Positions 1 through 6,096 of a stretch of 11,169 nucleotides of DNA are shown piece after piece (position 1 is the first letter of the stretch; each line of letters opens with the position of its first letter). This DNA is from DATHBP01 sp035296085 (GTDB lineage Bacteria; Actinomycetota; Actinomycetes; Propionibacteriales; Nocardioidaceae): NCBI GenBank assembly GCA_035296085.1, contig DATHBP010000066.1:1-11169 (forward strand), in the 5' to 3' direction. Made by a program: the position numbers and the translations under genes. Under the pieces are notes generated by a model, which worked only from the letters and a program-made list of their open reading frames with translations, was not told the origin of the DNA and did not search any database.

Positions 1-437
1 TAGTCCAGCTCCGCCACCCTGTCGGCGTCCGAGATCGACACGTACGCCGATTCGGCGGCGGCGTAGGCCGGCAGGATCGCTCGGTCTGAGAAGCCGTGGA
101 TCGTCGTCAGCAGCGCGCACTCACAGTGCGCCGCGAACGCCAGCGGCAGCCAGTCGAGGTGGCTGTGTAGGAGGTCGAACTCGCTGGAACGCCCGAAAGC
201 ATGACTGACATGCATAGCTTCCCAGATGCGCCCGTCGAGCGTGACGTCCTCGGCGTAACCGTGCGGAATGACCCCGTCCAATTTCGCCGTCGTCACCGAG
301 TCCAGGGTGGCGAACAGGGTGACGTCCACCCCCCGATCGACCAAGCCCTCGGCCAGGGAACTGGTCACCTGCTCCCACGGCCCGTACGCGTGCGGCGGCG
401 TACGCCAGGCGATCGGTCCGAGCAGCGCTAGCTTCAC
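1..437 (-). CDS. Glycosyltransferase family 4, N-terminal part (cut by window edge)
   Basis: The minus strand reads as an open frame from a GTG at 437-435 to the left edge, giving 145 complete codons with no stop. The protein begins VKLALLGPIAWRTPPHAYG and continues through GPWEQVTSSLAEGL, then DVTLFATLDS, HSHLDWLPLAF and TTIHGF. These are typical of the N-terminal Rossmann half of GT-B glycosyltransferases of family GT4, which move a sugar from a nucleotide-sugar donor. The donor-binding half lies outside the window, so neither donor nor acceptor can be guessed. The GTG start lies 3 bp after the stop of the upstream glycosyltransferase gene. No good Shine-Dalgarno is visible, so translation is probably coupled to that gene. 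The two genes almost certainly share one transcript. Confidence 0.88.
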   Translation of the reverse strand, partial: MKLALLGPIAWRTPPHAYGPWEQVTSSLAEGLVDRGVDVTLFATLDSVTTAKLDGVIPHGYAEDVTLDGRIWEAMHVSHAFGRSSEFDLLHSHLDWLPLAFAAHCECALLTTIHGFSDRAILPAYAAAESAYVSISDADRVAELD

Positions 438-440
438 TAC

Positions 441-2711
441 CTACGACCGGGGCAGGGAGGCCTGCAACCCGGCGGCGTCGAGCGCCAGCAGAGCTTGCAG
501 AAAAGCCAGTGTCGACTCCGCTCCTTCGTTGTCGTTCAGCGTCTCCGCGCCCAGCCCGTCGTGGCAGCCGCCGGTCGCGAAGTCGTAGACGGGCACACCG
601 AGCCGGTTGCGGCCGAAGAACCACTCGAAGGCGTGCACCGCTTGCCTGCCATATGCCCGTTCACCGGTGGCGTTCGCAGCTTCGGCGTACGCCTCGACCA
701 GTGCGGCCGCATCGAGTGGCTGCTCGTCGCCCGCCGCGATGGCCACAGCGACGTCGCCGCGCTGGTGCCAGCCGTTCCCGACCAGCCGCACCACTGGCTC
801 GTCGATGCGGCACAGCGCGCCGTACCACTGCAACGCCTCCAGGCCGGCGCCGAGCATCTGCTCGTCGCCGAGCCGGTGTCCGGCCGCGAGAAGTGCCTGG
901 GCGAGCCGGGCGTTGTCGTAGGTGAGGTAGTCCTCGAACCACCGCCACTCTTCACTGCGCGTGTGGGTGTACCACTGGGTGAGCCGCCCCGCCGACTCGA
1001 CCAGCAGCTCCTCGAGCTCAGCGGGCAAGGCGCCGGTCTCCGGCCGGCAGAGTCCGAGCACAGTGAAGGCGACGTGTCGTGGGCTGGTGCTCTCGCGCAC
1101 GGTCGGGGCGAGCTCGGTGAGCAGGCGCAGGCTGGGTGTGGCGACGGCGCGCGGTGGCGACGCCGCGACCACCTCGCCCAGCGCCCAGACCGCGCGGCCT
1201 ACGTGGTCGCCGACGTATGGCTCGTCGATCCAGTGACGGTCGTAGGCCATCAGGTTGTGCATCGCCTCGCTCGCCGGGTCCCACGCGTGGCGCAGGAAGC
1301 TCAAGCCCAAGGTCAGCATGCGGTCGTACGTCGCATCGATGCGATCGCGGTCGAGCCCGATCGCGACGATGACGAGGCGGGCGGCGTCGTCGACGCAGTA
1401 GCCGCTGGCACGGTTGGGGACGACGCCGTCGGCATGCTGCACGACGCCGACGTCGTCGACCATCGTGAGCAGGTGGTCCGGCCGGATGTGCGGCCCGGAC
1501 ACCGCCGGCGCCACGACGTCGCCATCGGTGATCGGCCCAAGGTCGACCGCCTCAGCCAGCACCCGAAGGGTTTGAGCGCCGACCGAGGGCCAGGTCAGTT
1601 CGGCGCCGACCCGGCGCGCCTCGGCGCGAGCCTGGTCGAGGGCCATCGGGTCGTCGAGCAGCGCCACGACTTGTTCCGCAAGGGCCTCGGGGTCGTTGGG
1701 GGGGACGAGCACGCCCGCCCCAGAGGACAGCAGATCCTCGGCGTAGTAGTACGGCGTCGAGACGACCGGACACCCCGCTACCACCGCGAACGTCAAGGCC
1801 CCCGAAACGATCTGCTCACGGGAGCGATACGGCGTGATGTAGAGGTCGGTGGTCGACAGCAGAACCGCGAGCTCTTCCACTGAGAGGAACCGGTCCAGGA
1901 AGTGCACATGCTCGCCGAGATCGAGGTCACGGACCAGTCGCTCGAGCGAGAGCCGGTAGCGCTCGCCCTCCTGCTTGACCACCTCGGGGTGGGTCTGGCC
2001 GGCGATCAGGTACACGACCTCGGGGTGCTTGGCGACGATGGTCGGCAGCGCCGAGATGGCGACCTCGATGCCCTTGCCGGCGGAGATGAGCCCGAAGGTC
2101 GACAGGACGGTGCGCCCTTCCAGCCTTTCCAGCGCGGGGCGATGAGCGGTGATGGCCGGCACCGCGGGCTCGGAGCCGACGGCCGTAGAGGAGTCCGGGA
2201 GCAGCATTGTGGGTGCGCCGTGCGGCACGATGCGGACTCGTTCCGGCGGTACGAGGGCGGCGTCGACCACCATGCGGCGGGCGGTCTCGGTGAAGACCGT
2301 GACCAACGTGGCGCGGTGGCACAGCTCGCGCAGGGTCTCGGCTTGGGGGACCGACGGCTCGGCCAGCACCGTGTGCAGCGTCACCACGAGCGGCTGACGG
2401 AGCTCATCAACGAGCGACAGGACGAAGGAACCAGCCTGGCCGCCGAAGATCCCGTACTCGTGCTCGACCAGGACGACATCGGTGCCGCGCGAGGTCAGCG
2501 TGCGAGCGACAGCCGCGTAGTCGCTGCGTACGTCCTGGTGGATGGCGGCGACCACCTCAGACTGGCCACGGTCGTGGCTTTCCCGCACGATGGAGACGAT
2601 GTCGACGTCCGTGGAGTCGTCCGCCTCGAGCAACGCCGCGCGTAGGTCGCGGGAGAACGTTCCGATGCCGCACGGCCGCGGGGGATAGGTGGAGACGATC
2701 GCTACCCGCAT
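441..2711 (-). CDS. GT4 glycosyltransferase fused to a C-terminal (alpha/alpha)6-toroid-like domain
   Basis: This 756-residue protein has two parts. Residues 1 to about 390 form a GT-B glycosyltransferase of family GT4: an N-terminal CGIGTFSRDL loop (14-23), EHEYGIFGGQ (83-92), TLHTVL (111-116), the start of the donor-binding half near residue 200 with GLISAGKG (207-214), and SREQIVSGAL (297-306) at the usual donor-site glutamate position. Residues from about 405 to 750 form a helical domain containing RPDHLLTMVDD (410-420), EEWRWFEDYLTYDNARL (587-603) and NDNEGAESTLAFL (726-738). I know this arrangement from bacterial GT4 proteins, and the helical part resembles six-hairpin glycosidase folds. 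Its reaction is not established here. The protein is cytoplasmic, with no signal peptide or membrane segment. A GGAGG (2720-2716) lies four bases before the ATG. It is cotranscribed with the GT4 downstream and may read through from the hydrolase gene 45 bp upstream. Confidence 0.9.
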   Translation of the reverse strand: MRVAIVSTYPPRPCGIGTFSRDLRAALLEADDSTDVDIVSIVRESHDRGQSEVVAAIHQDVRSDYAAVARTLTSRGTDVVLVEHEYGIFGGQAGSFVLSLVDELRQPLVVTLHTVLAEPSVPQAETLRELCHRATLVTVFTETARRMVVDAALVPPERVRIVPHGAPTMLLPDSSTAVGSEPAVPAITAHRPALERLEGRTVLSTFGLISAGKGIEVAISALPTIVAKHPEVVYLIAGQTHPEVVKQEGERYRLSLERLVRDLDLGEHVHFLDRFLSVEELAVLLSTTDLYITPYRSREQIVSGALTFAVVAGCPVVSTPYYYAEDLLSSGAGVLVPPNDPEALAEQVVALLDDPMALDQARAEARRVGAELTWPSVGAQTLRVLAEAVDLGPITDGDVVAPAVSGPHIRPDHLLTMVDDVGVVQHADGVVPNRASGYCVDDAARLVIVAIGLDRDRIDATYDRMLTLGLSFLRHAWDPASEAMHNLMAYDRHWIDEPYVGDHVGRAVWALGEVVAASPPRAVATPSLRLLTELAPTVRESTSPRHVAFTVLGLCRPETGALPAELEELLVESAGRLTQWYTHTRSEEWRWFEDYLTYDNARLAQALLAAGHRLGDEQMLGAGLEALQWYGALCRIDEPVVRLVGNGWHQRGDVAVAIAAGDEQPLDAAALVEAYAEAANATGERAYGRQAVHAFEWFFGRNRLGVPVYDFATGGCHDGLGAETLNDNEGAESTLAFLQALLALDAAGLQASLPRS

Positions 2712-2756
2712 CTCGCCTCCGGCAAACTCTTGCCTAGCCTGACACCACCCGTGAAT

Positions 2757-3599
2757 TCAGTTCCACCAACTCTTCGCCCAGGTGATCTGGGCGAGGGCTG
2801 CCTGGCCGCTGAGATCGGGGTGGAAATAGTCCAGGCGGCTGACGTCGCTTCTTGTGAATTGGAACGCGAATACCGCTCCATCGTCGAACCGGCATCGAGT
2901 GTAGAGCGAGCACTCAGCTCGCAAGACCTCATTGAACGCGACGTTACGCTGGCGTACGACCTGGCGCTCCGTTTCTGTGCGCGTCGGCGACAGCAGCGAC
3001 TGGCAGATGCCAGCACCGGCCCACACCAGTTGTGCAGCTGCGTCGGTGTGGTAGATCTGCCAGAGCTGGTAGACGTCGGGAATGCTGGAGACGAATATCC
3101 GCCCACGGGGAGGGAGACCAGCGGCAAGAACCTGCATGGTCTCGTGAAACTGAGCGCGGAACGTCTCGACGGATGTCATCGTCGACGGCGAAGCGGTGCA
3201 TAAGTCGTTGGCCCCGAGCAGAATCGTCACGTATCTGACGCCTTGAGAAACGGCTAGCTGCGCCTGCGCTGGACCGGCACTCATTTTGGCGCCCGACTTC
3301 GCGTCGTTGTAGTTACGACCGCTGATGTTGGGGTTCAAGGCGAGGATTCGCTCGTAGTGGCTACGGACGCCATCCCAGCCCGCCCCCCCGGTGCTCCAAG
3401 AGTTGCTGGGGTGATCGCCGTACCAGCAGCAAACGTCGGCCGCCCTGGTCATGGAGTCCCCGATGGATGCCATGCTGCTAGGTGGTGGAGCGGTTGTGAT
3501 CGCCTGGGCCCCCGTAAGGCTCAACGGAGCAATGAACACCAGAAGGGCTATGGCAAGCATGGCGCTACGGCGCATCGAAACCACACTCTTTCTCGGCAT
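2757..3599 (-). CDS. Secreted SGNH/GDSL-family hydrolase
   Basis: This 280-residue protein is a probable exported esterase or lipase. A basic N-terminus and hydrophobic stretch (about 10-31) end in AQA, which fits signal peptidase I cleavage after residue 33. The SGNH blocks are present: GDS with nucleophile Ser49, a block II glycine near Gly103, GAND (129-132) with oxyanion Asn131, and DYFHPD (257-262) giving Asp257 and His260 of the triad. Six or more cysteines follow the signal peptide, including a CC pair at 57-58, so disulfides are likely. The substrate is unknown; polysaccharide acetyl groups, lipids and glycan esters are all possible. The start could be ATG 3599, GTG 3584 or ATG 3575. 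The last is the best placed after a purine-rich GAAAGAG and still leaves a full signal peptide. GC content is visibly lower than in its neighbours. A SigB/SigF-like promoter lies just upstream. Confidence 0.9.
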   Translation of the reverse strand: MPRKSVVSMRRSAMLAIALLVFIAPLSLTGAQAITTAPPPSSMASIGDSMTRAADVCCWYGDHPSNSWSTGGAGWDGVRSHYERILALNPNISGRNYNDAKSGAKMSAGPAQAQLAVSQGVRYVTILLGANDLCTASPSTMTSVETFRAQFHETMQVLAAGLPPRGRIFVSSIPDVYQLWQIYHTDAAAQLVWAGAGICQSLLSPTRTETERQVVRQRNVAFNEVLRAECSLYTRCRFDDGAVFAFQFTRSDVSRLDYFHPDLSGQAALAQITWAKSWWN

Positions 3600-3625
3600 C
3601 TGGTGCCGGCAACGTCACATGTGTC

Positions 3626-3649
3626 TTACCCACTTTCGCGGCGCGAAAC
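3626..3649 (-). promoter_or_regulatory. Candidate SigB/SigF-type promoter of the SGNH hydrolase gene
   Basis: Read on the minus strand, GTTT (3649-3646) is followed by 14 bases and then GGGTAA (3631-3626). This fits the GTTT-N14-16-GGGTA pattern known for Bacillus SigB and actinobacterial SigB/SigF-type stress sigma factors. The expected start of transcription is near 3619, which leaves a leader of about 20 bases to ATG 3599 or 44 to ATG 3575. The fit is by eye only; the position in a short intergenic region at the right distance from the gene raises confidence. Confidence 0.6.
3634..3648. promoter_or_regulatory. Inverted repeat TTTCGC-GGC-GCGAAA overlapping the promoter
   Basis: There are two perfect 6-bp arms (3634-3639 and 3643-3648) with a 3-base centre. 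They cover most of the -35 element and the spacer of the candidate promoter of the SGNH hydrolase gene. A repressor bound here would block that promoter. A second small palindrome, CACATGTG at 3616-3623, sits at the predicted transcription start. Either could be an operator or chance; no regulator gene is visible nearby. Confidence 0.4.
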
Positions 3650-3703
3650 CGGCGAGCCTCCGCCGACGCCGCCGTCATCTCTCGAGCGTGCCAGGCTGCG
3701 GCC

Positions 3704-5014
3704 ATGGCTAGGCAACCGGCGGCGGTGCTCGTCTCCGCACTGGCGCGCGAGCTGCTCGGTGCGCCCTTCCCGCTCGGCTTGCGCTGCTGGGACGGGTCGC
3801 ACGTCGAGGGGCCAGCGGGCAGCCCCACGTTGGTCGTTCGCACCCCCCGGGTGCTGCGGCGCTTCCTCTACGCCCCCAACGAGGTGGGGCTCGCCCGCGC
3901 GTACGTCAGCGGGGAGCTCGATGTCGAGGGTGATCTCTACGCCGCACTCAGTTTTCCTGACGCGCTGGCTGCGAGGCCGCAGCTGCGACTGGACCGGCGG
4001 GCCTTGGCGGAGCTGCTCGTCCCGCTGGCGCGAGTGGGAGCACTGGGGCCACCGCCTCGGCCACCCTCCGAGGAGGTACGCCTGGCGGGCCGACTCCACT
4101 CGCGGCATCGGGACCGAGCGGCGATCAGCCACCACTACGACGTGGGCAACGACTTCTACGCGCTGCTGCTCGGACCCTCGCTCGTCTACAGCTGCGCTTA
4201 CTTCGACGACGCCTCGGCGACTCTGGAGGACGCGCAAGCAGCCAAGCTGGATCTCGTGTGCCGCAAGCTTGGCCTGCGGCCGGGGATGCGGCTGCTCGAC
4301 GTCGGCTGCGGGTGGGGATCCTTCGTACTGCACGCAGCCTCCCACTACGGCGTGCGTGCCGTGGGCGTGACGATCTCCTCGGCCCAGGCCGAGCTGGCGC
4401 GGCAACGGGTGAGTGATGCCGGGCTGGAGCAGATGGTCGAGATCCGCGTGCAGGACTACCGCGAGGTCGACGACGGCCCCTACGACGCAGTCGCCTCAAT
4501 CGGCATGGCGGAGCACGTCGGTCGTGACCTGCTGCCGCGCTACGCCTGCGGCCTGTACGGGTTGCTGGCGCCCGGTGGACGTCTGCTCAACCATGCCATC
4601 GCTCGGGGGCCGGCTGCCGGTCCCGACCGGCCCGACCCGAAGTCCTTCTTGACGCGCTACGTGTTCCCCGACGGTGACCTCCAGCCGCTCGACACCCACA
4701 TCCGGGTGCTCGAAGGAGCCGGTTTCGAGGTGCACGACGTGGAGGCGCTGCGCCGGCACTACGCGCTGACCTGCCGAGCATGGGTGGAGAACCTGGAGCG
4801 GCGGTGGGACGAGGCCGTCCGCCTGTCGTCGCCGGGCCGCGCGCGGGTCTGGCGCCTTTACCTGACCGGCTCGGCGCTTGCCTTCGAGGGCCGCCGCGTG
4901 GGGGTCAACCAGGTGCTCGCGCTCAAACCCCGCGCGGCTGCTGCTCGGCAAGCGGATGGCGGAGCACCCGCACTGCCGATGCGCCGGCCCTGGCCGGAGG
5001 CCTTGACCGAGTAA
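3704..5014 (+). CDS. cfa: Cyclopropane-fatty-acyl-phospholipid synthase family methyltransferase
   Basis: This 436-residue SAM-dependent methyltransferase acts on unsaturated acyl chains of membrane phospholipids. The N-terminal 130 residues (RAYVSGELDVEGDLY, 65-79) form the helical lipid-binding part of the family. HHYDVGND (143-150) and YSCAYF (162-167, with the conserved Cys164) follow. LLDVGCGWG (197-205) is the SAM-binding loop, GVTIS is at 221-225, and SIGMAEHVG (265-273) carries the conserved active-site Glu270. Length and N-terminus match the actinobacterial UfaA1/BfaB-like branch. The product could therefore be a cyclopropane or a methylene/10-methyl fatty acid; no BfaA-like FAD partner is next to it, which weakly favours the first. 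No Shine-Dalgarno precedes the ATG. CAGGCT six bases upstream is a poor TANNNT, so a leaderless start is possible but unproven. It is divergent from the SGNH hydrolase gene and ends 6 bp from the convergent DUF3072 gene. Confidence 0.9.
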   Translation: MARQPAAVLVSALARELLGAPFPLGLRCWDGSHVEGPAGSPTLVVRTPRVLRRFLYAPNEVGLARAYVSGELDVEGDLYAALSFPDALAARPQLRLDRRALAELLVPLARVGALGPPPRPPSEEVRLAGRLHSRHRDRAAISHHYDVGNDFYALLLGPSLVYSCAYFDDASATLEDAQAAKLDLVCRKLGLRPGMRLLDVGCGWGSFVLHAASHYGVRAVGVTISSAQAELARQRVSDAGLEQMVEIRVQDYREVDDGPYDAVASIGMAEHVGRDLLPRYACGLYGLLAPGGRLLNHAIARGPAAGPDRPDPKSFLTRYVFPDGDLQPLDTHIRVLEGAGFEVHDVEALRRHYALTCRAWVENLERRWDEAVRLSSPGRARVWRLYLTGSALAFEGRRVGVNQVLALKPRAAAARQADGGAPALPMRRPWPEALTE

Positions 5015-5020
5015 GCGGGC

Positions 5021-5224
5021 TCAGTCGGCGACGCGGCTGGACTTGTCCTGCAGCGTGTCGATGAGCTCGGAGGCCTGTGCCTTCGTCAGGTCGTCGGGCA
5101 CCTGCTCCCCGGTCTCCCGGGCCAGCGTCTGCAGGTAGCTGCGCTGGGGGCCGGTCATCGGCTCGTCACCGGTGGCCCACTCGCTGGTCGGCTTGGCGGC
5201 ATCGTCGGCGGTGTTCTCAGTCAT
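5021..5224 (-). CDS. DUF3072 family small protein
   Basis: This is a 67-residue acidic protein. After a variable N-terminus of about 20 residues it has EPMTGPQRSYLQTLARETGE, then LTKAQASELIDTLQ, a pattern I recognise as DUF3072. It is predicted to form two or three short helices in the cytoplasm, with a fold reminiscent of SAP-like helical modules. The function is unknown. Such genes are common in actinobacteria, often beside stress-related small proteins, as here beside the ChaB gene with which it is divergent. No Shine-Dalgarno precedes the ATG at 5224, but TAGGAT lies exactly six bases upstream, as expected for a leaderless mRNA. Its end lies 6 bp from the stop of the convergent CFA-family gene, with no terminator between them, so antisense read-through is likely. 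Confidence 0.85.
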   Translation of the reverse strand: MTENTADDAAKPTSEWATGDEPMTGPQRSYLQTLARETGEQVPDDLTKAQASELIDTLQDKSSRVAD

Positions 5225-5230
5225 GGCGAG

Positions 5231-5240
5231 ATCCTAGAGT
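5231..5240. promoter_or_regulatory. Overlapping divergent -10 candidates for DUF3072 and chaB
   Basis: The ten bases ATCCTAGAGT hold TAGGAT on the minus strand (5236-5231) and TAGAGT on the plus strand (5235-5240), both matching the actinobacterial TANNNT -10 pattern. The minus one is six bases from the DUF3072 ATG, so that mRNA would be leaderless. The plus one would start near 5247, leaving about 30 bases before chaB. No convincing -35 was found for either. Because they share two base pairs, the two promoters would compete. Confidence 0.4.
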
Positions 5241-5265
5241 CAGCCTTGGACAACCATTCGCGAGA

Positions 5266-5270
5266 GGAGG
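5266..5270 (+). promoter_or_regulatory. Ribosome binding site fixing the chaB start
   Basis: A strong GGAGG lies seven bases before ATG 5278. The same frame stays open for about 200 bp further upstream, where it overlaps the DUF3072 gene on the other strand. The site, together with the ChaB family match starting right after this ATG, sets the true start. Confidence 0.8.
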
Positions 5271-5277
5271 GACGCAG

Positions 5278-5697
5278 ATGCCCGGCAAGGACGAACTGCC
5301 CTCGACGCTGCGCCGATCGCCGAAGAAGGCGCAGGAGACCTGGGCTGCGACCCACGACTCCGCCGTCGAACAGTACGGCGAAGGCGAACGGGCGCACCGT
5401 ACGGCGTTCGCCGCTCTGAAGCACTCGTTCGAGAAGGTGGGTGACCGCTGGCAGCGCAAGGAAGGCGGCAAGAAGGGGCCGTCGGACGCGCAGGCGGCCA
5501 AGACCGGCGCGAGAGCCCGCCGCAGTCGTACCGAGACGGCCGGCGGCGTCGACGCCAACGCGTCGAAGCGGCACCTGATGGACCTCGCCCGCAGGTTGGA
5601 CGTGCCGGGCCGGTCGAAGATGAGCAAGGACCAGCTTGTCGAGGCGCTGCAGAAGGCGAACCGCCGCCGGACGGAACGTGCCCGCAAGCGCAGCTGA
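5278..5697 (+). CDS. chaB: ChaB domain protein with C-terminal SAP/Rho_N-like domain
   Basis: This is a 139-residue basic cytoplasmic protein. Residues 3-60 match ChaB: LPSTLRRSPKKAQETW, EQYGEGERAHRTAFAALKHS and FEKVGDRW. E. coli ChaB is called a cation transport regulator, but that role is thinly supported. A lysine- and arginine-rich linker (about 60-95) leads to residues 97-130, KRHLMDLARRLDVPGRSKM then SKDQLVEAL. This helix-turn-helix-like segment resembles the SAP or Rho N-terminal fold, a nucleic-acid-binding module. With the basic tail (RRRTERARKR), binding to DNA or RNA is a reasonable inference. The fused form is longer than the single-domain ChaB of about 76 residues. It is divergent from DUF3072, and the next gene on the same strand starts 76 bp downstream behind its own candidate promoter. 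Confidence 0.88.
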   Translation: MPGKDELPSTLRRSPKKAQETWAATHDSAVEQYGEGERAHRTAFAALKHSFEKVGDRWQRKEGGKKGPSDAQAAKTGARARRSRTETAGGVDANASKRHLMDLARRLDVPGRSKMSKDQLVEALQKANRRRTERARKRS

Positions 5698-5707
5698 GTG
5701 CGACCTG

Positions 5708-5732
5708 GGTTCAGGACTGAACCGTGGGGGTA
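5708..5732 (+). promoter_or_regulatory. Candidate SigB/SigF-type promoter of the 77-residue protein gene
   Basis: GGTT (5708-5711) is followed by 16 bases and GGGTA (5728-5732). This fits GNNT-N14-16-GGGTA, the pattern described for Streptomyces SigB-like factors. Transcription would begin near 5739, about 35 bases before the chosen ATG at 5774. The -35 half is part of a perfect inverted repeat, GGTTCA-GGAC-TGAACC (5708-5723), 10 bp after the chaB stop. That repeat could be an operator or a weak terminator for chaB. Confidence 0.55.
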
Positions 5733-5761
5733 GCAAGATGGCCAGCCCAACCGAGCGACGC

Positions 5762-5767
5762 AAGGAG
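5762..5767 (+). promoter_or_regulatory. Ribosome binding site AAGGAG choosing ATG 5774
   Basis: AAGGAG lies six bases before ATG 5774. An earlier in-frame ATG at 5738 has only a G-run at a less regular distance, and it would fall at or before the predicted transcription start of the SigB-like promoter. The later start is therefore preferred. Confidence 0.7.
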
Positions 5768-5773
5768 CGACCC

Positions 5774-6007
5774 ATGCCCAGCGGACACAGCCCCGCCGAC
5801 GACATCGTCTTCGACCTGGTCAGCATCCAGTACCACGCGTTGAAGGCCGCAGAGGCCTACGACAAGTACGCCCAAGACGCTCACGACCACGCCGACGTGA
5901 AGCAGTTCATCGAGGAGTGCGCCCGCCAGGACGCCCAGCGTGCCGAGAAGTGCCACGAGCTGCTCGGTCAGCTCACGGCCCAGGACGGCATCGGCGGAGC
6001 TAGCTGA
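5774..6007 (+). CDS. Small conserved-type helical protein, function unknown
   Basis: This 77-residue acidic, histidine-rich protein is probably all helical. Helix one is roughly DDIVFDLVSIQYHALKAAEA and helix two runs about 39-66, with DVKQFIEECARQD and then AEKCHELL. QYHALK and KCHELL look like pieces of a ferritin-like or DUF892-like helix pair with H/E residues, but the chain is too short for a full four-helix bundle and I cannot assign a family with certainty. The two cysteines (Cys49 and Cys60) are both in helix two. There is no signal peptide. The gene follows chaB and has its own SigB/SigF-like promoter, which suggests a stress-induced protein (inference). Starting at ATG 5738 would add 12 residues (MASPTERRKERP) that do not look like part of the fold. 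Confidence 0.75.
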   Translation: MPSGHSPADDIVFDLVSIQYHALKAAEAYDKYAQDAHDHADVKQFIEECARQDAQRAEKCHELLGQLTAQDGIGGAS

Positions 6008-6032
6008 GCACCCCTCAGCCGCGCACATCGAA

Positions 6033-6078
6033 GTTGTCAGGGTCCTGACGGCCCATACGTCGCCGGGACCCTGACAAC
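6033..6078. terminator. Long perfect hairpin between convergent genes, probable bidirectional terminator
   Basis: GTTGTCAGGGTCC (6033-6045) pairs perfectly with GGACCCTGACAAC (6066-6078). Inside, GACG (6047-6050) can pair with CGTC (6058-6061) around a 7-base loop, so the stem extends past a small asymmetric bulge. It lies 25 bp after the stop of the plus-strand small gene and 18 bp from the end of the minus-strand cupin gene. No T-run follows on either strand, which is common for actinobacterial terminators. The stem is symmetric, so it could serve both directions. Confidence 0.75.
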
Positions 6079-6096
6079 TGGCGCGGGGCTGGTGGC

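Noticed and set aside
495..1883. Long open frame on the plus strand (462 codons) opposite the GT4-toroid gene
   Set aside because: It is a GC-rich antisense shadow. The minus-strand protein has clear GT4 motifs, and the plus-strand translation is Arg/Gly/Val-rich with no recognisable domain.
2703..2727. GTTT-N16-GGGTA on the minus strand at the start of the GT4-toroid gene
   Set aside because: The spacing fits a SigB-like promoter, but the GGGTA lies inside codons 2-3 of the gene, so it could not make its full mRNA. It is probably chance.
5738..5773. ATG 5738 as start of the 77-residue protein
   Set aside because: It has a weaker ribosome binding site and lies at or before the predicted transcription start; AAGGAG before ATG 5774 is better.
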